A DNA stretch of 6,452 bases from Candidatus Thalassarchaeaceae archaeon (GCA_029250565.1 JAQXFA010000055.1:1-6452); one strand, 5' to 3'; counted from the first letter of the stretch, positions 1 to 6,369 are shown. Numbers and translations are program-made. The notes: a model not told the origin generated them from the letters alone.

Positions 1-2051
1 ACTACGACTATTATCAACCTGAAGCATATCTACCAAAACGTGACTTATACATCGATAAAGAATTGCAGATGAATGAACGAATAGAACAAGAAAGATTCGC
101 GACAGTGGCTTCCCTTGTCTCACGACCTGATGTCATTACCATTGGTACGGTCTCTTCGATTTACGGACTTAATCCACCTGAAACATTCCTAAAACAACAT
201 GCAAGAATATATGTCGGCCAAAAGATTGAACCGCTTGATTTAGTCAAGCAATTAGTTGAATTGCAGTATCAACGCATAACCGGTGAAATTTCCAGAGGGG
301 AAATTCGTTGCCGTGGCGAGGTTGTTGATGTTTGGATGCCAAGTCGAGATGATCCACTTCGTATTCGTTTCGACTTTGATGGAGTTACTAGAATTCAGGT
401 ATGTGAAGCTGTTTCATGGGAGCCTCTTGATGAGTTAGAAGAGGCTTGGATTCATCCAAAAGAATTTTTCATGACTAGCCCGGAGAGATTCGCACAGGCA
501 TTGGAAGATATTGAATTTGAGTTGTCTGAGAGAACTCATGAACTGCAGAAAGATGGCAAAGAGATGGAAGCCCACCGGCTTGAAACTAGGACTACTTTTG
601 AATTAGAAATGCTCAGAGAAACAGGGCACTGTAAAGCCATTGAAAATTATTCCATGCATTTTGATGGTAGGACCTATGGGGAAAGGCCATTCTGCTTGCT
701 TGATTTCTTCGCGGCTACTGCTAAACAATTTCATGGGTCTCCTGAAAAATTCCTTGTAATCATGGATGAAAGCCATGTGACATTACCACAATTAAAAGGA
801 ATGTACGCTGGTGATCATTCGCGAAAAATGTCCTTGATTGAACACGGCTTCAGATTACCTTCTGCTGCAGACAACAGACCCTTACGCATAGATGAATTTC
901 AAAATCTTGTTCCACAAATGTTGTACGTCTCAGCAACACCAGGTGAAAGGGAACTGCGACACCTTGCTGAAATAACTGGGCAAAATGTCCCCAAAGAATT
1001 ACTCCATGTACCAGGGGGCGGCGGAGTTGTTGAACCTGAAATGCAAAAACCAAAAAAGACACCTAGTATTCTAAAATCCCTTGAAAAAATTGAGGGGGTT
1101 GTGCGTATGGAAATCCGTCCCACTGGGTTGCTTGACCCAGAAATTGAAGTTCGCCCTACAGAAGGGCAGGTCCAAGATTTGCTTGATGAGATTAACAAAT
1201 GTGTATCCAATGGTGAGCGCATATTAGTTACAGTTTTGACTATTAAATTCGCTGAAGAAGTTTCCAATTATTTACAAAAAATGGGAGTAAAAGCGCATTA
1301 CCTTCATTCTGAAATCGACACTATTGAGAGGTCTGAAATCATTAAGGCTTTACGAATTGGGCACATTGATGTGATTGTAGGAATTAATTTGTTGCGGGAA
1401 GGGCTTGACATCCCAGAGGTTTCGTTAGTAGCAATATTTGATGCTGACCGTCAAGGATTCTTACGTAATGAGCGTTCCCTTCTACAAACCATTGGCCGGG
1501 CTTCACGTAATGAAAATGGCAGAGTATTGTTGTATGCAGATTCAATGTCTGATGCAATGAGTACATCAATTTTACAAACCGTTGAAAGACGGAAACGACA
1601 GGAAGAATTCAATGTTAAAAATGATATTGTTCCAAGAACTATTGTCAAAGATTTACCAACTATGGGTATTGAAGCAGAGGAACTGCTTGCAGGAACTGCT
1701 GGTACAGGTAGTAGTGGTGGTAAGAGATTTGTTGGTGGAACTACAGGCCAAAGTGGAAAAATCAAAGATGAGAGAGATTTAGCAAAACGATTTGATCTTG
1801 GTACAGATGGTTGGAGCTCTGATGGAGAATCTGTTAGTAATGTTAGCCAACCTTCGTGGGTAAGCGTTGCATCTTCAATTTTGGAAGAAGATGGGACTAT
1901 CACAACAGTTGATGATACTGTGGTGACTGATGATCTTGAACGGCTACTTGATAGACTAAGAAAACAGATGAAATTGGCAGCAACTAGACTTGAATTTGAG
2001 AAGGCTGCGCAATTGAGAGATCGAATTTTCCAATTGGAAAATAATGGATAA
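1..2051 (+). CDS. uvrB: UvrB, excinuclease ABC subunit B (5' end cut off by window edge)
   Basis: This is the damage-verifying helicase-like subunit of UvrABC nucleotide excision repair; it is loaded by UvrA and recruits UvrC in the cytoplasm. The reading frame is open from the first base, so the TTG at 63 is not the start. The visible 682 residues begin inside the YYDYYQPEAY beta-hairpin, so roughly the first 90 residues, including the Walker A motif, lie outside the window. Visible in order (numbered from the Tyr codon at base 3): the hairpin, the UvrB interaction region, DESH (motif II) at about 255-258, SATPG (motif III), RPTGLLDPEIEVRP, the INLLREGLD helicase block, QTIGRASR (motif VI) at about 495-502, and a C-terminal UVR domain (LEFEKAAQLRDRI) at about 643-680 that contacts UvrC. 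Two departures from E. coli UvrB (673 residues) stand out: about 41 extra residues between SATPG and RPTGLLDP, and a Gly/Ser-rich linker before the UVR domain that is about 50 residues longer than usual. It probably shares a transcript with the next two genes. Identity is certain from the motifs; acquisition from bacteria is inferred. Confidence 0.97.
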   Translation, partial: YDYYQPEAYLPKRDLYIDKELQMNERIEQERFATVASLVSRPDVITIGTVSSIYGLNPPETFLKQHARIYVGQKIEPLDLVKQLVELQYQRITGEISRGEIRCRGEVVDVWMPSRDDPLRIRFDFDGVTRIQVCEAVSWEPLDELEEAWIHPKEFFMTSPERFAQALEDIEFELSERTHELQKDGKEMEAHRLETRTTFELEMLRETGHCKAIENYSMHFDGRTYGERPFCLLDFFAATAKQFHGSPEKFLVIMDESHVTLPQLKGMYAGDHSRKMSLIEHGFRLPSAADNRPLRIDEFQNLVPQMLYVSATPGERELRHLAEITGQNVPKELLHVPGGGGVVEPEMQKPKKTPSILKSLEKIEGVVRMEIRPTGLLDPEIEVRPTEGQVQDLLDEINKCVSNGERILVTVLTIKFAEEVSNYLQKMGVKAHYLHSEIDTIERSEIIKALRIGHIDVIVGINLLREGLDIPEVSLVAIFDADRQGFLRNERSLLQTIGRASRNENGRVLLYADSMSDAMSTSILQTVERRKRQEEFNVKNDIVPRTIVKDLPTMGIEAEELLAGTAGTGSSGGKRFVGGTTGQSGKIKDERDLAKRFDLGTDGWSSDGESVSNVSQPSWVSVASSILEEDGTITTVDDTVVTDDLERLLDRLRKQMKLAATRLEFEKAAQLRDRIFQLENNG

Positions 2052-2086
2052 CCCAAATCGGTCAATTTGAAAACAATGAGCCTCTC

Positions 2087-2094
2087 AAGGGGGG
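2087..2094 (+). promoter_or_regulatory. Possible ribosome binding site of rimK
   Basis: The AAGGGGGG run just before the ATG at 2097 contains AGG, which can pair with the 16S rRNA tail, about six bases from the start. It is imperfect, but neither the TTG at 2067 nor the ATG at 2076 has anything comparable, so it supports the ATG at 2097. Confidence 0.4.
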
Positions 2095-2096
2095 TT

Positions 2097-2987
2097 ATGG
2101 GGCGGAGACTCGAGATAGTCATCATGACACAAGGCCCTGAACTATACAGCACTACTAGACTAGCGGCTGCTGCCCGACGAGCAGGGCATGGTGTTAGTTA
2201 TCTCAATCCAACTAGATGTACAATTGACTTATCGCCAGATGGGGCAACTGTACTCTACAATGGTGACAAAATTGTTCAGCCAATGGATTGCATTGTACCT
2301 AGGATTGGGGCTTCAATCACTCGCCACGGATTAACAATACTCAGACAATTCCAAGCTGCTGGGGTTCCTGTCCTTAATCCAAGCAATGGTATTGCAGCAA
2401 GCAGAGATAAATTGCGTGCGCTACAGCGTTTCGCCGCAGTTGAATTACCAATGCCTAGAACAGCATACGCAAGAGGAGCGGCTGATTTACACCCCTGCAT
2501 CAAAACAGTCGGTGGACCCCCCGTGGTTCTGAAATTATTAGAGGGGACTCAAGGAATTGGAGTAATGCGTTGTGATACCGTTGCAAGCGCTGAGTCAGTA
2601 ATTGATGTCCTTGCGAGATTACATCAACCAATAATTGTTCAAGAATACATCGCAGAATCTGAAGGCACCGACATCAGAGCAATCGTAGTTGGCGATAAAG
2701 TAGTAGCCGCAATGAGGAGAACTGGAAAGGGTGATGATTTCCGTAGTAATATCCATCGAGGTGGCACTGGTGATCAACTAGAACTTGAAGCTGATATTGA
2801 GAGAATATGTATTGATGCTTGTAAATCCCTTAACATCCAATTCGGTGGAGTAGATTTGCTAGAGTCGAGTCGCGGCCCATTGTTGATGGAAGTAAATTCA
2901 TCTCCGGGGCTTGAGGGGATTGAAAGAGCGACTGGAATTGATGTGGCAAATGAAGTGATAAAGGAAATTGAGAGGCTTTGTGAATAA
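2097..2987 (+). CDS. rimK: RimK-family ATP-grasp alpha-L-glutamate ligase
   Basis: The protein has 296 residues and belongs to the ATP-grasp ligases that join glutamate to a carboxylate acceptor with ATP and Mg2+. It looks closer to bacterial RimK, which adds glutamates to the C-terminus of ribosomal protein bS6, than to what I recall of the archaeal paralogues LysX, MptN or CofF. Landmarks: the N-terminal RimK-type start (TQGPELYSTTRL, 11-22), PRIG (68-71), a nucleotide-binding lysine region (SRDKLRALQ, 102-110), the glycine-rich loop LKLLEGTQGIG (145-155), VQEYI (181-185), the FRSNIHRGG block (215-223), and the metal-binding end with D253, E265 and N267 in VDLL and MEVNSSPGLEGIE. No catalytic residue appears missing. 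The ATG at 2097 is preferred because it follows a purine-rich run and gives the usual RimK N-terminus; TTG 2067 or ATG 2076 would add 10 or 7 residues. It lies 45 bases after uvrB and 39 bases before dys. Since archaea lack bS6, the acceptor is unknown. Family is secure; substrate is open. Confidence 0.93.
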   Translation: MGRRLEIVIMTQGPELYSTTRLAAAARRAGHGVSYLNPTRCTIDLSPDGATVLYNGDKIVQPMDCIVPRIGASITRHGLTILRQFQAAGVPVLNPSNGIAASRDKLRALQRFAAVELPMPRTAYARGAADLHPCIKTVGGPPVVLKLLEGTQGIGVMRCDTVASAESVIDVLARLHQPIIVQEYIAESEGTDIRAIVVGDKVVAAMRRTGKGDDFRSNIHRGGTGDQLELEADIERICIDACKSLNIQFGGVDLLESSRGPLLMEVNSSPGLEGIERATGIDVANEVIKEIERLCE

Positions 2988-3017
2988 CCGCTGTATTCAT
3001 TTTGAGGCGGCTTGTCG

Positions 3018-3022
3018 GGTGA
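3018..3022 (+). promoter_or_regulatory. Ribosome binding site of deoxyhypusine synthase (GGTGA)
   Basis: GGTGA is a strong match to the archaeal anti-Shine-Dalgarno sequence and sits four bases before the ATG at 3027. It decides the start in favour of that ATG rather than the in-frame TTG at 3012, which overlaps it upstream. Confidence 0.75.
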
Positions 3023-3026
3023 TGTC

Positions 3027-4025
3027 ATGGTAAACCAAGACGACTTTGATTTGCCAGTGGTTGATTACAAATTTTCCACCGCTGGAAATTCCTCAAAACT
3101 ATTGGACCAGATGGCTACTGCTGGTGGTTTTACAGCAACTAAACTCGCCCTAGCACGCGACATTCTAAAGGATATGTTTCAGCAATTTGATGATTCATTG
3201 GGTAAAGATGGGTCTAGCCAATTGAACTGGCTTTCTTTTCCAGCCTGCCTATGTGCTACCGGAACACGTGGATTCTTCGTTGAAGCTTTGAAAAGAAAGC
3301 GCTTCAATGTAGTTGTCACAACTTGTGGAACACTTGACCATGACATCGCTCGTAGTTTCAGTGATTACTATCATGGTGCATTTGAATTAGATGATGTTGA
3401 ACTAGGTGAACAAGGTTTGAATCGACTTGGAAACGTGATTGTCCCGAATGCTAGTTATGGTGATGTCATTGAAAAAATTGTAATGCCAATATTACAAGAA
3501 ATTGACGATGAGAGGCGCTCAGCAAATCCTGAAAATCCATGGCAAGGATTCGGTAGTGTAGAATTATGTTGGGCTTTGGGTGACAGGATTGATGATGAAT
3601 CCAGTTTGCTCCATTGGGCTGCTAAACATAGGATTCCGATTGTTATCCCAGGGATATACGATGGTTCTATCGGGGCTCAATTATTCATGCACCGACAAAA
3701 AGCAAGAGACTTCAATCTTGATTTATTAGAAGATCAGCAAATTCTCTCAGACTTGATTTGGACCACAGATTCATCACACGCTTTGATGGTTGGTGGTGGT
3801 ATCTCAAAACACCATGTTATCTGGTGGAATCAATATCGAGGAGGTTTGGATTCTGCAGTGCAAATTACTACCGCATCGGAACATGATGGTTCATTATCAG
3901 GAGCAAGACTCAAAGAAGCAATAAGTTGGGGGAAAATTCGTGCTGATGCACCTCAAATTGTAGTTGAAGGAGATGCTTCCTTACTGTTACCACTGTTAGG
4001 TGCGAGCCTCTTTGCAGATGAATAA
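3027..4025 (+). CDS. dys: Deoxyhypusine synthase (archaeal type)
   Basis: This 332-residue NAD-dependent enzyme transfers an aminobutyl group from an amine donor (spermidine in eukaryotes) to a lysine of translation factor aIF5A, the first step of hypusine formation. Evidence by family landmark: TTCGTLDHDIARS (98-110) and GNVIVPNASY (135-144) in the NAD region, YDGSIGAQLF (211-220), GGGISKHH (256-263), TTASEHDGSLSGA (281-293), and the catalytic EAISWGKI (297-304) with Lys303 matching human Lys329. His262, Glu297 and Trp301 match human His288, Glu323 and Trp327. Anchored on the same lysine, the human amine-site acids Asp243 and Asp316 become Ala217 and Leu290 here. This may be normal in the archaeal subfamily or may mark another amine donor; in Haloferax an agmatine-based route has been proposed. 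The protein is shorter than the human one (369 residues), mainly at the N-terminus. It follows rimK by 39 bases and ends 15 bases from a convergent gene. The GGTGA site fixes the start. Confidence 0.94.
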   Translation: MVNQDDFDLPVVDYKFSTAGNSSKLLDQMATAGGFTATKLALARDILKDMFQQFDDSLGKDGSSQLNWLSFPACLCATGTRGFFVEALKRKRFNVVVTTCGTLDHDIARSFSDYYHGAFELDDVELGEQGLNRLGNVIVPNASYGDVIEKIVMPILQEIDDERRSANPENPWQGFGSVELCWALGDRIDDESSLLHWAAKHRIPIVIPGIYDGSIGAQLFMHRQKARDFNLDLLEDQQILSDLIWTTDSSHALMVGGGISKHHVIWWNQYRGGLDSAVQITTASEHDGSLSGARLKEAISWGKIRADAPQIVVEGDASLLLPLLGASLFADE

Positions 4026-4040
4026 ACCTACTAAATTGCA

Positions 4041-4703
4041 CTACGACAATTGATGAGCAATGCTTTCCATCAAACCGATTCTAAATGGGACTAAAGGGTG
4101 CCATCCGTTTAATCCAGCCTTTTGGCAAGCGGTATGAAGTGGGCCAAGGTTAGGCCTAGGTGGTGAAACCATTGGCTCTGTATTAGGCTCAAAAATTTTC
4201 AAATTGTCTAATTGAAAAGTCTTTGATTCCGCTGCTTTTACTCTTTTGAAAAGCATCTCTAATTCACTTGACATCGCTTCATGGCTCCAGCAACGCCTGC
4301 CACTAACATCAATCACGCCATTTGGCATATTAGCAAATAATACCGAAATCATATCAACTACATCGCGGACATGAATCCAGTACCTTGCATCACCTTGAGG
4401 GCTTTCCCCAACAGGGTTGTTCAACCACAAAATTTGGTGTTCTATTTCCTTTGGCCCCCACTCCCCAGAGCCACTAGGTATGTACAAGTCATGCAGCACC
4501 AATTCACAATGAACCTCACAAGGATATGGATCACTTGTTGAGGGGCGGATTACTAAATCACAATCTACTGCTGGACCTGAATGCCAGCATACGATGTGGA
4601 CACCATCGGGGGAATCTGTATTGATATCTATTCTCTCAAGTCTCTCTTTTAATGACAAAAAGAAACCATCCTCTTCTCCTTGAAGAGTAACCATATTTGG
4701 CAT
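4041..4703 (-). CDS. Hypothetical protein resembling the C-terminal half of an extended SDR (sugar epimerase-like), probably non-catalytic
   Basis: This 220-residue protein was not recognised as a named family. Its second half reads like the substrate-binding half of extended SDR/NAD-sugar epimerases: ELVLHDLYIPSGSGEWGPK (67-85) sits where those enzymes have the Arg-x-x-Asn-x-Tyr-Gly-Pro stretch, YWIHVRDVVDMI (108-119) matches the usual 'R-x-(F/W)-(I/V)-H-V-x-D-V-V' segment, VIDVSGRRCWSHEAMSSELE (129-148) matches the following 'N-(V/I)-x-x-G' strand plus helix, and GWHPLVPFRIGLMESI (200-215) matches the C-terminal 'GW-x-P-x-x-(P/S)-x-x-x-G-L' motif. Only about 65 residues precede this region; no GxxGxxG NAD loop and no Tyr-x-x-x-Lys pair is visible, so catalysis is unlikely. 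There is no signal peptide or membrane segment. The ATG at 4703 is chosen because AAGGTGG precedes it; an upstream ATG at 4730 would add nine residues. It lies 47 bases downstream of the aminotransferase and is probably co-transcribed. The SDR relationship is my reading of motifs, not a search result. Confidence 0.75.
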   Translation of the reverse strand: MPNMVTLQGEEDGFFLSLKERLERIDINTDSPDGVHIVCWHSGPAVDCDLVIRPSTSDPYPCEVHCELVLHDLYIPSGSGEWGPKEIEHQILWLNNPVGESPQGDARYWIHVRDVVDMISVLFANMPNGVIDVSGRRCWSHEAMSSELEMLFKRVKAAESKTFQLDNLKIFEPNTEPMVSPPRPNLGPLHTACQKAGLNGWHPLVPFRIGLMESIAHQLS

Positions 4704-4707
4704 CGTC

Positions 4708-4714
4708 CCACCTT
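4708..4714 (-). promoter_or_regulatory. Ribosome binding site of the SDR-like gene (AAGGTGG)
   Basis: Read on the - strand, AAGGTGG lies four bases before the ATG at 4703-4701. It can pair with the archaeal 16S rRNA tail (AGGTG core) and favours this start over the in-frame ATG at 4730, which has no such site. Confidence 0.55.
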
Positions 4715-4750
4715 CATGTACTTTTGACACATTCTAATTTGCATTACATC

Positions 4751-6280
4751 TTATTGAGGATTTGAACCTCTTTTTGTAACCGAACTCATGTGACCCACAG
4801 TAAATTCAATCAAACAACATCTGACCAAATCTATTACCAAATCTATCTCATCAGAAGTTATGCCAAAATGAGGAGTGAAACGTAGTGCATTCTTTCCACC
4901 ATGAATAACTCCAAGGCCATTCAATCTGCACCACTCTTCAACACAATCAAAGCCAACAACAGGGAGAGTTTTTGGATCAAGTTCTGCGCAAAGAAGTAAA
5001 CCTGAACCTTGAACCAAAGTGATTTCATTAGGGAATTCTTTCTGTAATTCTTCAAGTTTTGAGAGAAATTCATCTCCCTTCCCAACAATGTTAGCACGTA
5101 ATTCAGGAGTTATCTTACTGAGTACTTCTATTGCTGTTTCGAGAGCACGAGGGTTAGTAGTCATGGTATTCCCATAGATTCCAACAACATACAATTCCGC
5201 AGCACGTTCAGATAATCCAACAACAGAAAGAGGATATTGTCCTGCATTGAGTGCTTTTGACCAAGTCTCTAAGTCAGGTGCTTCAGCGGATTGGAATCCA
5301 GGATAATCAACAATTGAAAGGCACCCTTTACCACGAAACCCAGCCTGTATGGAATCAACTAACAACATACTTCCATGTTCAGAAGTTAACCGCCTAGCTT
5401 CATCATAAAATTCGCGAGTTACAGATTGGCCGGGGGATCCTTCTCCTTGTACTGGTTCTAAGGCGAGCAATTCAATGAAAAAGTTCTCTTTCTCTGCTCT
5501 TGAAAATGCTGACTGCAAATCCCCAACATTATTGGGTTCAACGATGATGATATTATCACGTTCACGGAAAGTTGCAAGATTATCTATGTATCCTTTTTTA
5601 CAAGAATCTGAGATTGATGCTGGTCGTTGTGTTCTCCCATGGAATCCTTGCTTAAGCGCAATTATCTTTATCGGTTTTCCTTCATGACGGCCACCTGGAC
5701 CTGTCATATTATTGGAATTGACATCAGCAATTCGCATACCTAGTGTTACTGATTCTGACCCACTATTAACGCAGATGAATTTTGAAAAAGGGCAAGCACC
5801 GCGAGAATGTCCGACCTCCCTACGCAATGCATCTGCTAACTTTTTCTGGCTAAATGAAGCCGTCATCACATTTGCCATTACCCAATTTTTTGACATCGCA
5901 TTAATTACATTTTCAGGACCGTGCCCACTTCCAAGCATTCCATACCCTCCATTGTCGTGCAGAACTGCCCCATGAGAAGTGATTATCCAAGGGCCACGTG
6001 CAGCTATTGCAACATATGGATTAACGGTTGCAGCAGGATAGAAATTAATGAAATCAGATTGTAATGTTCGGATTAGTTCTGATTCATCCATCATTAACAA
6101 TTCAGGACCTAAATGCGCTGAGTATTCTTTATGATTTTTTGATGCTTCTGAAATGGCGTCTACTAGATTCTGATCCGATGCTGAAAAACTAGTGATAACT
6201 GTGTCCATTAAACCAATGGTTTGTCGTGGCCCAGAATTCATCCGAATTTCATCTAACAAATCCAACAACGGGCCTTGCAT
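4751..6280 (-). CDS. Class III PLP-dependent aminotransferase, substrate unknown
   Basis: This 509-residue protein has a fold type I, class III transaminase core (ornithine/acetylornithine/GABA/lysine aminotransferase group). Landmarks: NSGSES (172-177) for the cofactor phosphate, GFHGRT (212-217), EPVQGEG (275-281), VDSIQAG (308-314) with Asp309 for the pyridine nitrogen and Gln312, the PLP lysine Lys342 in SKALNAGQYPLS, Thr372 in YGNTMTTNP for the partner-subunit phosphate contact, and Arg467 in LRFTP. Glu280 and Arg467 align with Glu235 and Arg413 of ornithine aminotransferase, the switch pair that lets such enzymes take an omega-amine donor and 2-oxoglutarate/glutamate. The signature normally written Asp-Glu-(Val/Ile)-Gln has Ser310 in place of Glu. 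About 95 residues precede the core, longer than in ordinary ornithine or acetylornithine enzymes. The first ATG (6280) is taken; an in-frame TAA lies 33 bases further upstream. ATGs at 6241 and 6208 are alternatives, and none has a ribosome binding site. It heads a likely two-gene operon with the SDR-like gene. Family is secure; reaction is not. Confidence 0.92.
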   Translation of the reverse strand: MQGPLLDLLDEIRMNSGPRQTIGLMDTVITSFSASDQNLVDAISEASKNHKEYSAHLGPELLMMDESELIRTLQSDFINFYPAATVNPYVAIAARGPWIITSHGAVLHDNGGYGMLGSGHGPENVINAMSKNWVMANVMTASFSQKKLADALRREVGHSRGACPFSKFICVNSGSESVTLGMRIADVNSNNMTGPGGRHEGKPIKIIALKQGFHGRTQRPASISDSCKKGYIDNLATFRERDNIIIVEPNNVGDLQSAFSRAEKENFFIELLALEPVQGEGSPGQSVTREFYDEARRLTSEHGSMLLVDSIQAGFRGKGCLSIVDYPGFQSAEAPDLETWSKALNAGQYPLSVVGLSERAAELYVVGIYGNTMTTNPRALETAIEVLSKITPELRANIVGKGDEFLSKLEELQKEFPNEITLVQGSGLLLCAELDPKTLPVVGFDCVEEWCRLNGLGVIHGGKNALRFTPHFGITSDEIDLVIDLVRCCLIEFTVGHMSSVTKRGSNPQ

Positions 6281-6335
6281 GTTTTCGGGAGGAGGAATAC
6301 GCTCATCAATTTATGCTGTAAGCACGCATGTATTT

Positions 6336-6360
6336 TTGTTTCCAAAACAAGGTCTTGTTT
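6336..6360. promoter_or_regulatory. Operator-like array of three alternating half-sites
   Basis: TTGTTT (6336-6341), AAACAA (6345-6350) and TTGTTT (6355-6360) alternate in orientation, with starts 9 and 10 bases apart, about one helical turn. The right-hand pair forms a perfect 7+2+7 palindrome, AAACAAG-GT-CTTGTTT (6345-6360). The array lies between the TATA-like box of the aminotransferase gene and its expected transcription start, where a bound dimeric repressor would block initiation. Function is inferred from position and symmetry; no regulator gene is visible in the window. Confidence 0.45.
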
Positions 6361-6369
6361 CATATAATA
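6361..6369 (-). promoter_or_regulatory. Candidate TATA box of the aminotransferase operon
   Basis: On the - strand this reads TATTATATG, an AT-rich TATA-box-like element. A start site about 26 bases downstream would fall near 6339, leaving an untranslated leader of roughly 60 bases before the ATG at 6280. The region is generally AT-rich, so a chance match is possible. Confidence 0.4.

Noticed and set aside
899..1267. Antisense open frame (122 codons) opposite the UvrB insertion
   Set aside because: It overlaps conserved UvrB motifs such as SATPG and RPTGLLDP; the Ser/Pro-rich translation is typical of a shadow frame.
1582..1782. + strand open frame (66 codons) inside uvrB
   Set aside because: It lies in another frame of the UvrB linker with no ribosome binding site; the UvrB frame continues through to the UVR domain, so there is no frameshift.
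1451..2152. Long antisense open frame (233 codons) opposite the end of uvrB
   Set aside because: Its translation is Ser/Leu-rich with no recognisable motif, and it lies entirely opposite well-supported uvrB and the rimK start; it is a frame shadow.
2988..3010. CCGC...GCGG inverted repeat between rimK and dys, considered as a terminator
   Set aside because: The stem is only four base pairs with a 15-base loop and no T-run, and the next gene follows closely; read-through is more likely.
5475..5975. + strand open frames opposite the aminotransferase (5475-5687 and 5712-5975)
   Set aside because: They are antisense to conserved aminotransferase motifs (EPVQGEG upstream, NSGSES and FHGRT within) and have no coding character of their own.
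6287..6315. GGGAGGAGG purine run on the + strand followed by ATG, considered as a ribosome binding site and start
   Set aside because: The ATG at 6313 is followed after one codon by TAA, and the spacing is too long; the run is the complement of the aminotransferase leader.
6306..6329. Seven-codon - strand micro-ORF (MRAYSIN) in the aminotransferase leader, considered as a regulatory leader peptide
   Set aside because: It has no ribosome binding site, is not positioned for a leaderless start from the nearest TATA-like box, and contains no run of codons suggesting attenuation.
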